From Mayfieldus sp963781495 (lineage in GTDB: Bacteria > Actinomycetota > Thermoleophilia > Solirubrobacterales > 70-9): a stretch of 64,000 nt of DNA. This document shows, piece after piece, positions 44,209 to 53,292 of the stretch (position 1 is the first letter of the stretch; every line of letters begins with the position of its first letter). Both the position numbers and the translations under genes were made by a program. The stretch lies in assembly GCA_963781495.1 (NCBI GenBank), contig CAWAFX010000002.1, forward strand, positions 620,001 through 684,000. Direction: 5' to 3'. The notes under the pieces were generated by a model. That model was not told where the DNA came from and did not search any database. It saw only the letters and a list, made by a program, of their open reading frames with translations.

Positions 44209-45873
44209 CTACGGACCGCTGTTCAGGCTCCAGACCAGGTCGACGTGGTACTGCTCGTTGGCCGGCAGGATCCGCAGGGTCGTCGGGGTTCCGAGTGAGA
44301 GGCTCGAGGCACCGAAGCCGGTCGTACTCCAGAGTCCTCTGCCCTGGCCGCTGACCGCGGAGGCGATCTTGGTCGCCGTGGCGTGGTCGACGAAGCAGCC
44401 GCTGTTGCAGCTGAAGGTCGGAGCGGTGCCGGCGCCGCCGGTCCAACTGGCACCGGTGCTGTTCAGGGTCAGCGAGTTGGCGACCAGCGTTCGCCCACCG
44501 CTGACGTAGCCGGCCGGGTCCGAGCCGCAGGTCGTCTGGGTGCAGTACTGCTTGAAGACGGCGCTCTTGCCGGCGGTCGAGTCGCCGAGCACGGTCACGT
44601 TCCAGCCCGCGGGACTGGCGGTGGTGTCGTTGACGCCGAAGTTGTTCATCTGCTTGGTCGTCGTCTGCGAGCGTCCGTTGAGGGTCAGGCCGGGCAGGTC
44701 GGGGACGTCGGGGGCGGGGTCGAAGTCGAAGGCGTTTCCGACCGTCAGCGTGGCCGGGACGATGCCGCGCGTCTGCGTGGGATCGGTGCTCAGGGTCGCG
44801 ACCAGCTGCACGTTGTATGAGCCCGGGGTCGTGTTGGCCGGCACGGTGACGGTGACGTTGACGTTGTTGTCGCTGTCGGCCGCCGGGGTGAGGGTGCTCT
44901 GCGAGGGTGTCGCGGTGCCGCCGGGGACGTTGGTCGTCGCCGAGAGGTTGAAGGTTCCCGATGGCAGCGCCGCGCCCTTGTAGTTGGCGTCGAAGGTCAC
45001 GCTGCCGCTGCCGCCGGCGTGGGCGGTGCCGTTGACCGTCGGCAGCACGCCGAGGTCGCGGGTGTTCTGGGAGAGGTCGGTGGCGATCGTCGCGGCAGTC
45101 GGGTCGTCGGCGCAGACCCCGTTCTCGTCAACGGAGCCGTTGCTGTCGTTGTCGATGCCGTCGCTGTACTGGGTCGTGATCGAGGTGCCGCAGGTCCAGG
45201 CGCGCGAGGAGTCGTCGCCCGGCACGCTCTGGTTCACGGCCCGCCAGCCGACGATCGGCCGGTAGAGCACTGGCCCCTGAAAGGCGACGACGCCGAAACC
45301 CTGGTTGAGGGCGAACTGGGGCTGGACCGTTACGTACTGACAACCGGATGTCGCGTAGGTCTGCGCGGTCGAGGAATAGGCGACCCATTTCTTCCCCGAG
45401 CCGGCTGGCGAGAGCGCCTGGATCGCGCTCGCGAGGGTCGGGGTTTCGGTGAAGACGATGCCGCCGCCGCAGGCCGTGGTCGGGGGGTTGGAGGTGTTGA
45501 CGCTGGTGAAGCTGGACGGCTGCAAGGTGCCGCTCGACACCCGATAGGCGAGCGTCAACTGATAGTTCCCTGGGACGGCATCGCCGTTGACGTTGCCGCC
45601 CTTGGTGGGGCCCTGGCAGGCCGTGTCCGCGGGGACATAGCCGGTGTTGTTGGAGTTGGTGTCGCCGGCGCAGATCGTCGTCGTGACCTGGACCTTGCCG
45701 ATCGTGTTCAGCTGCGTCGAGCTGACGCTCTTGATCAGCGCGCAGCCGCTCATCGCGGCGGCGATGATCGCGGCGCCGAGTGCTGCTAGGACAAAGCGCC
45801 GGAGGCGGCGTCCGCGGTCATCGCGGATGCTGCGAACCGTCATGTCCGGAGACGGCATGGGCTTCCGTGCCAT
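44209..45873 (-). CDS. Large WxL-like lipoprotein B
   Basis: 554 residues. Lipobox ending at Cys44 (AAAMSGC), a middle part with the Ca-type loop DNDSNGSVDENG, an Ig-like beta part (TVTVPANTTPGSYNVQL) and C-terminal WxL-like domain (W424-x-V, YHVDLVWSLNSGP with W548-x-L550, plus four Cys). It is lipid-anchored and probably projects from the membrane. I chose ATG 45873 (GAGGTGAGGG before it); ATG 45843 would lose ten residues. Overlaps the DUF916-like gene by 56 bases. Resembles protein C at 47477 closely in layout. Confidence 0.78.
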   Translation of the reverse strand: MARKPMPSPDMTVRSIRDDRGRRLRRFVLAALGAAIIAAAMSGCALIKSVSSTQLNTIGKVQVTTTICAGDTNSNNTGYVPADTACQGPTKGGNVNGDAVPGNYQLTLAYRVSSGTLQPSSFTSVNTSNPPTTACGGGIVFTETPTLASAIQALSPAGSGKKWVAYSSTAQTYATSGCQYVTVQPQFALNQGFGVVAFQGPVLYRPIVGWRAVNQSVPGDDSSRAWTCGTSITTQYSDGIDNDSNGSVDENGVCADDPTAATIATDLSQNTRDLGVLPTVNGTAHAGGSGSVTFDANYKGAALPSGTFNLSATTNVPGGTATPSQSTLTPAADSDNNVNVTVTVPANTTPGSYNVQLVATLSTDPTQTRGIVPATLTVGNAFDFDPAPDVPDLPGLTLNGRSQTTTKQMNNFGVNDTTASPAGWNVTVLGDSTAGKSAVFKQYCTQTTCGSDPAGYVSGGRTLVANSLTLNSTGASWTGGAGTAPTFSCNSGCFVDHATATKIASAVSGQGRGLWSTTGFGASSLSLGTPTTLRILPANEQYHVDLVWSLNSGP

Positions 45874-47335
45874 TCGCCCTCACCTCGCTTTGACCAGCCT
45901 GCCCGTTGGCGGCGCCGCTGCCGTTGCCGGCATGGCCATTGGCGTGTCCGTTCGCCGGCGTTGCGGCAACCGGTGCCGGGGCAACCGCCGCGGCGGCCTC
46001 CAGCAGCTCGTCGGCGCTGCTGTGCGCGGCGCTGGTCACCGGGATAACGGCCGGGTTGCCGCCGCTGCGGGCAAGATGTCGCTTGATCTCCGCCGCCAGC
46101 ACCTCGCCCGCGTCGGGCGTGGTGTCGGGCGCGATAACCAGCATCGCGGCGCCGTTGGCGCGGAAGAGCGTGTCCTTGGGGCGCAGGCAGGAGCGGACTC
46201 CCGAGGCATCGCGGGAGGTGGCGTCGCCGACCAGGATCACGCTCAGCTCCTCGCCGTTGGCGCGGGCGCGGTTGATCGCCCGCTCGAGCGCCGGGCGCAC
46301 CGAGCGGCCACCGGGGCCGCGGCGGCGTCGCATCGTCTCCAGGGCGGCCAGGACAGCCGCGGCGCCGATCACGATCAGCAGGATCAGCAGCCAGTTGCTT
46401 CCACCCTTGCCGTCGTTTACCTGCGGTCCGCCGTAGGCCTGCTGGCGCTTGGCGGCGATCTGGCCGAAGGTCACCGTCTTGTTGATCTGCGCGCTGCCGC
46501 CCTTGTACTTCATGACGGCCTGGACCTTGAAGGTCGCGCCCTCGTCGGGATGCAGGCTGGGGACGAGCAGCGGGTAGGCGATCGAGGTCCCGGTCACGAA
46601 GGTGCCCGGTCCGAGCTTGCGGGTGGTGAGCGTCCCGTCGCCGTCGCTGACCGTCGCCGAGCCGTGGACGTTCTGCAGGATCACGTTGCCGCTGTTGCGG
46701 CCGAGGATCGAGAAGGTCACGCCTGCCGGCTCGCGGGTCAGCTTGACCCCGGTCAGGTTGATCTTCGGGTGGCGCGGGCCGGGCAGCATCGTCTCGACGC
46801 CGACCGCGTAGCGCTGGATGCTGGAGACGCCGAGGTTGCCCTTGGTCTGGGTGTCGGCCCCCTGTACGGCCTGGACGCCGATCCCGGCCAGAAAGTCGCC
46901 GGGCTTGGCACTCGAGGGAACCTGGACCGAGACCGGCACGCTGGCCGTGCCGTTCGGCCCCATGACGACCGTGCGCTGGCCGACCACCACCCAGTCCGCC
47001 GGGCCGGTGGTCTTGGTCCCCCGCAGGCCGTAGGCGGAGCCGAGGGTGCTCGCGGTGAGGCCGTTGACGGGATCGAGGTGAACGGTGACCTGGTGGCTGG
47101 TCGGGTTGCGCAGCACGATCGTGCCCGCGCTCGCCGTCTGCCCCGGGCCCGCGTTGACGACGAAGTAGTTGCCGGTCCCGGACTTCGAATGGACTGTGAC
47201 CGTCATCGGCGGCGGGGCGACCGCGGCAGCCGTCGACGCCCAAAGCAGGGCGCCGGCGGCGATCGCCGGCAGGATCAGGGAGATGAGGCTGAGTCGTCGC
47301 ATGGGAATCGGGCGAAGCGGGGCTTCGGCGCTCAT
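45818..47335 (-). CDS. DUF916-like membrane protein with cytoplasmic degenerate GGDEF domain, copy 1
   Basis: 505 residues. Signal peptide to about 38, a DUF916-like domain (YFVVNAGPGQTASAGTIVLRN), a DUF3324-like domain (KINLTGVKLT, GRNSGNVILQNVHGSATVSD) to about 300, a helix (WLLILLIVIGAAAVLAAL, 314-335) and an inner domain (347-450): LERAINRARANGEELSVILVGD and DTLFRANGAAMLVIAPDT, where the GGDEF signature is replaced by ANGAAM. A Gly/Ala/Asn-rich tail ends it. In Firmicutes DUF916 proteins bind WxL proteins and peptidoglycan. The cytoplasmic domain probably cannot make c-di-GMP. ATG 47335; ATG 47302 is the alternative. Confidence 0.8.
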   Translation of the reverse strand: MSAEAPLRPIPMRRLSLISLILPAIAAGALLWASTAAAVAPPPMTVTVHSKSGTGNYFVVNAGPGQTASAGTIVLRNPTSHQVTVHLDPVNGLTASTLGSAYGLRGTKTTGPADWVVVGQRTVVMGPNGTASVPVSVQVPSSAKPGDFLAGIGVQAVQGADTQTKGNLGVSSIQRYAVGVETMLPGPRHPKINLTGVKLTREPAGVTFSILGRNSGNVILQNVHGSATVSDGDGTLTTRKLGPGTFVTGTSIAYPLLVPSLHPDEGATFKVQAVMKYKGGSAQINKTVTFGQIAAKRQQAYGGPQVNDGKGGSNWLLILLIVIGAAAVLAALETMRRRRGPGGRSVRPALERAINRARANGEELSVILVGDATSRDASGVRSCLRPKDTLFRANGAAMLVIAPDTTPDAGEVLAAEIKRHLARSGGNPAVIPVTSAAHSSADELLEAAAAVAPAPVAATPANGHANGHAGNGSGAANGQAGQSEVRANGTEAHAVSGHDGSQHPR

Positions 47336-47476
47336 CTACCTATCGACGCGGGACGCCTGACGGTTGAGCGTCGGCCAAATCGGACTTAGGGGCCCCTATC
47401 CCCGCAGTGGCCGCTTTTTGACCGGCCGGGGGCTCCTACTGGACGGATTTCCGAACCGAGGCCGGAATTCCTGCCC

Positions 47477-49105
47477 CTAGGGGCCGCTGTTCAGCGACCA
47501 GACCACGTCGACGTGGTACTGCTCGCCGCTGCTCAGGGCTCGCATCGTCGTCGGCGCGGCGAGCGAGAGACTCGAGGCGCCGAAGCCGCTGCTGCTCCAG
47601 AGGCCGGTTCCGCCGCCGCTCGCCGCCGAGGCGATCTTGATCGCCGCTGCTCGGTCGACCGAGCAGCCGGCGTTGCAGGAGAAGGTCGGCGTCGCGCCGC
47701 CCCCCCCGGTCCAGCTGGCGCCGGTGGTGTTGAGGGTCAGCGAGTTCGCGGCCAGGGTCTTGCCTCCCGTCGCGTAGGTGCCGGCGGAGACGCTGCCGCA
47801 GGCACTTGGGCCGGGGCAGTACTCCTTGAAGACGGCGCTCTTGCCGGCGCTGGCGTCGCCGAGCACGGTCACGTTCCAGCCGCTGGTCCCGTTGGTGTCG
47901 TTGACGGCGAAGTTGCCCATCTGCGCGGTCTTGGTCTGCGCCTGGCCGTTCAGCGTCACGGTCGGCAGCGACGGCAGCGAGGGCGAGGTCTCGAAGCAGA
48001 AGCAGGTCCCGACGGTGACCGTGTTGGTCTGCTGGCGGATCTGGCCGTTGCCGAGGTCGGCCTTGAGGGTGACGTTGTAGGTCCCGGCGGAGGTCCCGGC
48101 GGGCACGGGGACGCTGACCGTCATCGCCTGGGTGCCGTTCGCCGACGGCGTATAGCTGGTCTGCGAGGGAGTCGCCGTGGTGCTCGGCACCGTCGTCGTC
48201 GCCGAGATCGTGAACGGGCCCGCGCCTGCGGCGCCCGAGTACTTGACCGTGAACGGGACCGTCGCCGTGGTCGCCGCGTGGACCGACTGCGCCGAGCCGG
48301 CGACGATGCCGAGGTCGCGGGTGGCCTGGGAGAGGTCGGTGGCGAGGGTGGCTGAGCTCGGATCGTCGACACAGACGCCAAGCTCGTCCGGGTTTCCGTC
48401 GGCATTGGTGTCGGCGCCGTCGCGGCTGATGTTGAAGGCGTTGCTGCCGCAGCTGACGCTCCGCGCCGAGGTGCTGCCGGGTTGGCTCTCGTTGGTGTCG
48501 CGATAGCCGACCAGGACGCGGTAGTTGAACGGCCCTTGAAACGGGGAGCCGTCGGACCCCTGCGGCAGGGAGAAGGTCGGCGCGACCGTGAAGTACTGGC
48601 CGGCGGAGGTCGTGTAGCTCTGCACAGTCGAGATGTATCCGGCCCACTGCTTGCCGGAGCCGGCCGGGCTCGCGCTCTCGAGCTGGCTCGAATAGCTGGA
48701 GCTCTGGCTGAAGGTGATGGCGCTGCCCCCGCTCGGCTCTGTCGTTGTGATCGTGCTCGGTCCCGTGATGCCGCTGGGGAGACGGTAGGCGAGCATCAAC
48801 TGCAATGAGGAATCGTTGCTCGCGTCAGCGCCAGTGTTCCCACCGGCGTTCGCGTTGCCCCCGGAGACGTTCTTTTGACAGGTCGGGTCGCCCGGCGGAT
48901 TGGCGGGATAGCCGGTGTTGTTGGGCGGACTGCTGGTGTCCGAGGCGCAGAAGCGGGTCGTGATCTGGACCGCGCCGATCGTGTTCAGCTGCGCGGAGCT
49001 GTTGGATTTGATGATCACGCAGCCACTCATAGCTACCGCCAAGGCGGCAGCCGCCAGGGCGGCCAGCAGGAAGCGGCGGCGGCGCTCAGCGCGAGGAGCG
49101 GGCAC
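47477..49105 (-). CDS. Large WxL-like lipoprotein C
   Basis: 542 residues. Lipobox Cys29 (AVAMSGC), Ser/Thr/Gly-rich Ig-like middle, a Ca-type loop DTNADGNPDELG, and a C-terminal WxL-like domain (W410-x-V, YHVDVVWSLNSGP ending at 542). The middle and end follow protein B closely, showing a duplicated module. Four conserved Cys. Ends in the tandem unit after the second DUF916-like gene, whose stop overlaps its start by 20 bases. Confidence 0.78.
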   Translation of the reverse strand: MPAPRAERRRRFLLAALAAAALAVAMSGCVIIKSNSSAQLNTIGAVQITTRFCASDTSSPPNNTGYPANPPGDPTCQKNVSGGNANAGGNTGADASNDSSLQLMLAYRLPSGITGPSTITTTEPSGGSAITFSQSSSYSSQLESASPAGSGKQWAGYISTVQSYTTSAGQYFTVAPTFSLPQGSDGSPFQGPFNYRVLVGYRDTNESQPGSTSARSVSCGSNAFNISRDGADTNADGNPDELGVCVDDPSSATLATDLSQATRDLGIVAGSAQSVHAATTATVPFTVKYSGAAGAGPFTISATTTVPSTTATPSQTSYTPSANGTQAMTVSVPVPAGTSAGTYNVTLKADLGNGQIRQQTNTVTVGTCFCFETSPSLPSLPTVTLNGQAQTKTAQMGNFAVNDTNGTSGWNVTVLGDASAGKSAVFKEYCPGPSACGSVSAGTYATGGKTLAANSLTLNTTGASWTGGGGATPTFSCNAGCSVDRAAAIKIASAASGGGTGLWSSSGFGASSLSLAAPTTMRALSSGEQYHVDVVWSLNSGP

Positions 49106-50513
49106 CCTGGCCTCCTGCGACAGCGGCCGCCGGGCTGACGGGACCCGGCTGTGCCTGGGGCTGGTTCGGCGCCTCGCCGATCAGGCTCGCGGCGGCGGTG
49201 AGGATCTCGCCGGCGCTGCTCTCGCCTGCGCCGGTGATCGGGACCACGGTCAGCTGCCGTCCGCCGGCGTCGCGCACTTGACGGCGGACCTCGGCCGCCA
49301 GCGCCTCGCCCGCCTGGGCGCCGCGATCGGGCGAGACGACGATCAGCGAGGACGCTCCGAAGCGGAAGAGGCGGTCGCCGCGGCGGATGCAGGAGCGCAC
49401 GCCGCGGCGCAGCCGGCGGCGGCTCCCGCCGGCGTCGGCGATGACGAGGAGCACGCTCAGCGGCTCGCGGCGGGCGCGGGCGGCCGCGATCTCGCGTTCG
49501 AGGCTGCGCCGCAGCGCCGCTTCACCCGAGCGCATGCGGCGGATCTCCAGCGCCAGGGCGCCGGCGACCACCGTCGCGATCAGCCAGAACAGGAGCAGCT
49601 TCTTGCCGCCACCGCCGCCGCTGACCTTCGGGCCGCCGTAGGCCTGCTGGCGCATGGCGTCGATCGCCCCGAAGCTGACGACCTTGTCGATCCGGGCGCT
49701 GCCTCCCGGATAGACCAGGTGGGCGCGGACCCGGTAGCTGGCGCCCTCCTCGGGCTGCAGCTTGGGGAAGAGCAGCGGATAGGCGATCGAGGTGCCGGTG
49801 ACGAAAGTGCCGGGGCCGAGCGGGCGGCGGGCGAGCACTTGGTCGCCGTCGCTGACGGTCGCCGAGCCGTGCACGTTCTGCAGGATCACGTTGCCGTCGT
49901 TTCGCCCGCGGATCGAGAAGGTCACCGCCGAGGGCTGGCGCGAGAGCCGCACCCCGGTTAGCGCGATGTGCGGGTGGCGCGGACCGGGAACCCGGATCTC
50001 GACTCCGATCGCATAGCGCTGGACGCTGGACACGGCCACGTTCCCCTGCAGCTGAACGTCGCCGGAATCGGCCGCGGACTCGACGCTGACCCCGGCCAGG
50101 TAGTCGCCGGGGCGCGCACCGGAGCCCAGCTGCACCGAAACGGGGACACGCGCCTTGGCGTGCGGTGCAAGGGTCACGCGGCGCCGGCCGATCGCGACCC
50201 AGCTCGCGGCACCGGTCGGCTTGCCGCCACGCTGCTCGTAGGCGGAGCCGAGGGTGCTCGCCGTGAGCCCGCCGACCGGGTCGAGCAGCACGGTCACCGG
50301 CTGCTCGGTCGGGTTGCGCAGCTTCAGCGAGCCGGCGGGCACGATCTGGTCCGGCCGGGCCGAGACCTGGAAGTAGCTCTGGGCAGAGCCCGAGGCGGAG
50401 GCGACGCTGACAGTCATCGGCGGCGGCGCCACCGCCGCCGCGGTGGCCGGACAAGCGATCGTGCCGGCCACGAGGGCCGGCACGATCGTCGCAATCAGGT
50501 TTCTAATTCGCAT
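49086..50513 (-). CDS. DUF916-like membrane protein with cytoplasmic degenerate GGDEF domain, copy 2
   Basis: 475 residues, same plan as copy 1: signal peptide, DUF916-like (YFQVSARPDQIVPAGSLKLRN), DUF3324-like (HIALTGVRLSR, GRNDGNVILQNVHGSATVSD), helix (LLLFWLIATVVAGALAL, 305-324) and inner domain (334-445) with LEREIAAARARREPLSVLLV and GDRLFRFGASSLIVVSPD, where FGASSL stands for YGGDEF. Both copies keep the Arg before the signature. The C-tail is Pro/Gln-rich. The duplication with copy 1 is clear. Second gene of the operon. Confidence 0.8.
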   Translation of the reverse strand: MRIRNLIATIVPALVAGTIACPATAAAVAPPPMTVSVASASGSAQSYFQVSARPDQIVPAGSLKLRNPTEQPVTVLLDPVGGLTASTLGSAYEQRGGKPTGAASWVAIGRRRVTLAPHAKARVPVSVQLGSGARPGDYLAGVSVESAADSGDVQLQGNVAVSSVQRYAIGVEIRVPGPRHPHIALTGVRLSRQPSAVTFSIRGRNDGNVILQNVHGSATVSDGDQVLARRPLGPGTFVTGTSIAYPLLFPKLQPEEGASYRVRAHLVYPGGSARIDKVVSFGAIDAMRQQAYGGPKVSGGGGGKKLLLFWLIATVVAGALALEIRRMRSGEAALRRSLEREIAAARARREPLSVLLVIADAGGSRRRLRRGVRSCIRRGDRLFRFGASSLIVVSPDRGAQAGEALAAEVRRQVRDAGGRQLTVVPITGAGESSAGEILTAAASLIGEAPNQPQAQPGPVSPAAAVAGGQGARSSR

Positions 50514-50567
50514 CAGGTGGGCCTTGGAGGTGGTTCGACCCAGCCTCCCCGCACCCTCCCGTGCCTA

Positions 50568-51269
50568 TTACGGTCCGCTGCTGAGCGTCCAGAGCAGATC
50601 GACGTGGTACTTCTCGCCGTTGGTCAGGACCTTGAGGTTCGAGGGAGTCGAAAGCGCAAGGCTCGAGGCCGAGAAGCTGTTCGCCTGCCAGGTACCCATG
50701 CCGGCACTTGCAGCCGCCGAAGCGACCTTGACCGGGCTTGCAGTGGCAGCGTCGACGAAGCAGCCCGACGCGCACTGATGCGTCGGCGCGGTGCCGGTGG
50801 TGCCGTTGACGCCGCTGAACGTCGCTCCGCCGGCGCTGGAAAGCGTCAGCGAGTTGGCGGGCAGCGTTGCCCCGCCGGAGACGTAGGTCTGGCCGGCATC
50901 GGCGCCGCAGGCGCCGACGGTCGGGCAGTACTGCTTGAACACCGGGCTGAGGCCTGCCCCGGTGTTGCCCGAGACGGTGAGGTTCCAGCCCGAAGCCGAG
51001 CCGGTGCCGTCCTGGACCGTGTAGTTGGACATCGTCGAGTTGGTCGTCTGCGCCTGACCGTTGAGGGTGACGGCGGTCAGGTCGTCGGCGACGTTGGGAG
51101 CACTCTGGAAGTTGAGCGTTCCTGGGTTGACCTGGAACTGGGTTGTGTCGTTTGCTGTGACTCCCAGCGCAGTTGCCGGCAGGACACAAACTGCAAGCGC
51201 GCTCGCGGCGGCGGCAATGCCAATCCGCAAACGTCGCGCCGAGGCTGAGGTGATTCGCTTATTCCGCAT
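50568..51269 (-). CDS. Exported WxL-like protein D, first in operon
   Basis: 233 residues. Signal peptide to about 37, then a WxL-like domain: GWNLTVSGN (W95-x-L97) and YHVDLLWTLSSGP (Y221, W227-x-L229). Four conserved Cys (QYC..CG and CASGCFVD). It resembles protein A over its whole length. It is the promoter-proximal gene of the six-gene cluster, preceded by a structured leader candidate at 51316-51359. Confidence 0.77.
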   Translation of the reverse strand: MRNKRITSASARRLRIGIAAAASALAVCVLPATALGVTANDTTQFQVNPGTLNFQSAPNVADDLTAVTLNGQAQTTNSTMSNYTVQDGTGSASGWNLTVSGNTGAGLSPVFKQYCPTVGACGADAGQTYVSGGATLPANSLTLSSAGGATFSGVNGTTGTAPTHQCASGCFVDAATASPVKVASAAASAGMGTWQANSFSASSLALSTPSNLKVLTNGEKYHVDLLWTLSSGP

Positions 51270-51315
51270 GCCCTGGTCTTCGGCCCGCGGATAGGCCGAC
51301 TTGACATCGCTATTT

Positions 51316-51359
51316 GGTAGGCGAAGCCCGTTTGGACGGACGTCCCCAAGCCGGCTACC
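51316..51359 (-). promoter_or_regulatory. Candidate structured 5' leader of the WxL operon
   Basis: GGTAG pairs with CTACC across 34 bases. Inside lie two smaller hairpins (GGC-GAA-GCC read on the plus strand, and GGAC/GTCC), a three-way-junction-like shape about 50 bases upstream of the first WxL gene. No known riboswitch consensus fits. GC-rich DNA folds easily, so this is tentative. Confidence 0.3.
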
Positions 51360-51417
51360 GACTATTCCCGCGCTCCAGGCACGGAATGCCCGGTTAGGCT
51401 CCGTCGTGTCGCCTCAC

Positions 51418-51507
51418 GGAGGGGTGGCAGAGCGGTCGAATGCGGCGGTCTTGAAAACCGCTGACCGGGGTCTCCCCGGTCCGGGGGTTCGAATCCCTCC
51501 CCCTCCG
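51418..51507 (+). tRNA. tRNA-Ser (anticodon TGA)
   Basis: 90 bases, long variable arm. Acceptor GGAGGGG/CCCCTCC plus G, anticodon loop CTTGAAA with TGA, T arm GGGGG-TTCGAAT-CCCTC. Reads UCN serine codons (UCA and others). Confidence 0.96.
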
Positions 51508-51628
51508 CTCCAGCCGCGAGCCCCTCGCAGGACCGATGGGGCGAAATTCCCACGGATGCTCAGATCCAGGCGTCAGCAGCCGATGAAATGGGCATGACGG
51601 AAACGGCCCACGGACGGGAGCAGCCGGC

Positions 51629-53292
51629 ATGCGGATCTGGCTCATAGGCCTGCTCTCGGTCTTCGCGATCGCCGCCGCCGTGCTGTTCGCCTCGGAGACC
51701 CAGCGCCACGCGGCGCAGGTGAACTTCTCCGAGGCCGAGACCGCAAACGACCTGCTGGTCGACATGTACGAGCAGAACCAGCGGGTCAGCGATTACCTGG
51801 CCGGGCGGCGGGCTCACTTCGCAACCAGCTTCCTTCTCCAGCGGAAGAGCCTGCTTGCCGACTTTCGCAAAGCGCGCGAGCTCTCGAGCGACGACCGCAT
51901 AGAGCTGGCGGCGCTTGACCGCCAACAGACCGCAGCCGCCCGTTGGCATCGAATTGCCGTACGCGACATCGCCAAGGCGAGGGCCAAGAGGGTCACCGTC
52001 GCTGGCCTCAGCCTCGAACAGCGAGACCGGATCCTGGACCGATACGTGCGCGCAAACCAGACTTACCGGGACCGCCTCGCGACCGTGCGCCAGCGTGAGG
52101 AACACTCGGCTGCCCTGGTGCCCGTCTACCTGGTCATCGGCCTCAGCCTCGTCTTCGGGTCGATTGCCTTCGGGCTGATGAGGCGGGGGCGCCGGATCGA
52201 GACCGAGCGGCACCTGGCGGACGCCGAGCGCACCAACGCCGAGGTCGATTTCATCAAGTCTCAGACCAGGTTCGGCGAGGCGCTGCAGTTTGCCCAGGAC
52301 CAGACCGAGGCGCACCAGATGCTGAAGCTGCACCTCGAGGACCGGATACCGAACAGCTCGGCGGTGATCCTGAACCGCAACAACAGCGCCAACCGCCTCG
52401 AGGCGTCGGAGAAGCTTCCCCCGATCACCCGCTCAGCGAGCCGCTGCAGCACGCCGAGCCGCGTTCCTGCGTCGCCGTCCGCCTCAGCCGTCATTACGAC
52501 CGCGGCGGCAGCGAGCGCGAGATCCTTCCCTGCGAGGTGTGCGAGTCGCTGACCTCATGCTCGACCTGCCAGCCGCTTCTGGTCGGCGGCGAAGTGATCG
52601 GCTCGGTCCTGCTCGCTCACGAGCAGGCGCTCGACCCGAGCCAGGAGCGCCAGTTCGACGAGTCGGTCACCCAGGCGGCCCCGGTGCTCGCCAACCTGCG
52701 CAACCTCGCGATCGCCGAGACCCGGGCAGCCACCGATTCGCTCACTGGGCTGCCGAACCAGCGAGCTCTCGACGATGCCTTCAAGCGGCTGCTCGCGCTC
52801 GCCGGCCGCAACCTCGCCCCGCTTTCGGTCGTGATGCTGGACATCGATCGGTTCAAGCAGATCAACGACAACTTCGGCCACGAGCGCGGCGACGAGGTGC
52901 TGGCCGCCTTCGGGGTCCTGCTCCGCGCCCAGCTGCGAGCCGGAGACTTCCCGGCCCGTCTCGGCGGCGACGAGTTCCTCGCCGTGCTTCCGAACACCGA
53001 CCGCAGCGGAGCCATGAAGCTCGCCGAGGGGCTGCGCCGTGCGGTTCACGGAATGAAGATCGGTGGACTCGAGCATCCGCTGACGGTCAGCCTCGGGGTC
53101 TCGACCTACCCCGACGATTCGACCGATCCCGATCACCTGCTGCGGACCGCCGACCGCGCTCTCTACGCCGCCAAGCAGGCCGGCCGCGACCGCGTGGAGA
53201 CGATTTCAGGCAGCGAACGCGCCGACTCGCCTGACGCGGAGGCGGGGAACGGCGGACCGCAGCGCTTCGGACGGGCGCCCACCAAGCCGTGA
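51629..53292 (+). pseudogene. Membrane-sensor GAF-GGDEF diguanylate cyclase, frameshifted
   Basis: From ATG 51629: a helix, an outer CHASE3-like coiled region, a second helix (VYLVIGLSLVFGSIAFGLM), then a GAF-like start. At 52416-52425 a run of five C replaces the six expected, and the protein continues in another frame with HPLSEPLQHAEPRSC, CEVCESLTSCSTCQPLLVGGEVIGSVLL and a full GGDEF domain: DSLTGLPNQRALDDAF, LDIDRFKQINDNFGHERGDE and ARLGGDEFLAV with the intact GGDEF. Both halves are complete, so either a sequencing indel or recent decay. GTGA overlap with the next gene. Confidence 0.85.
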
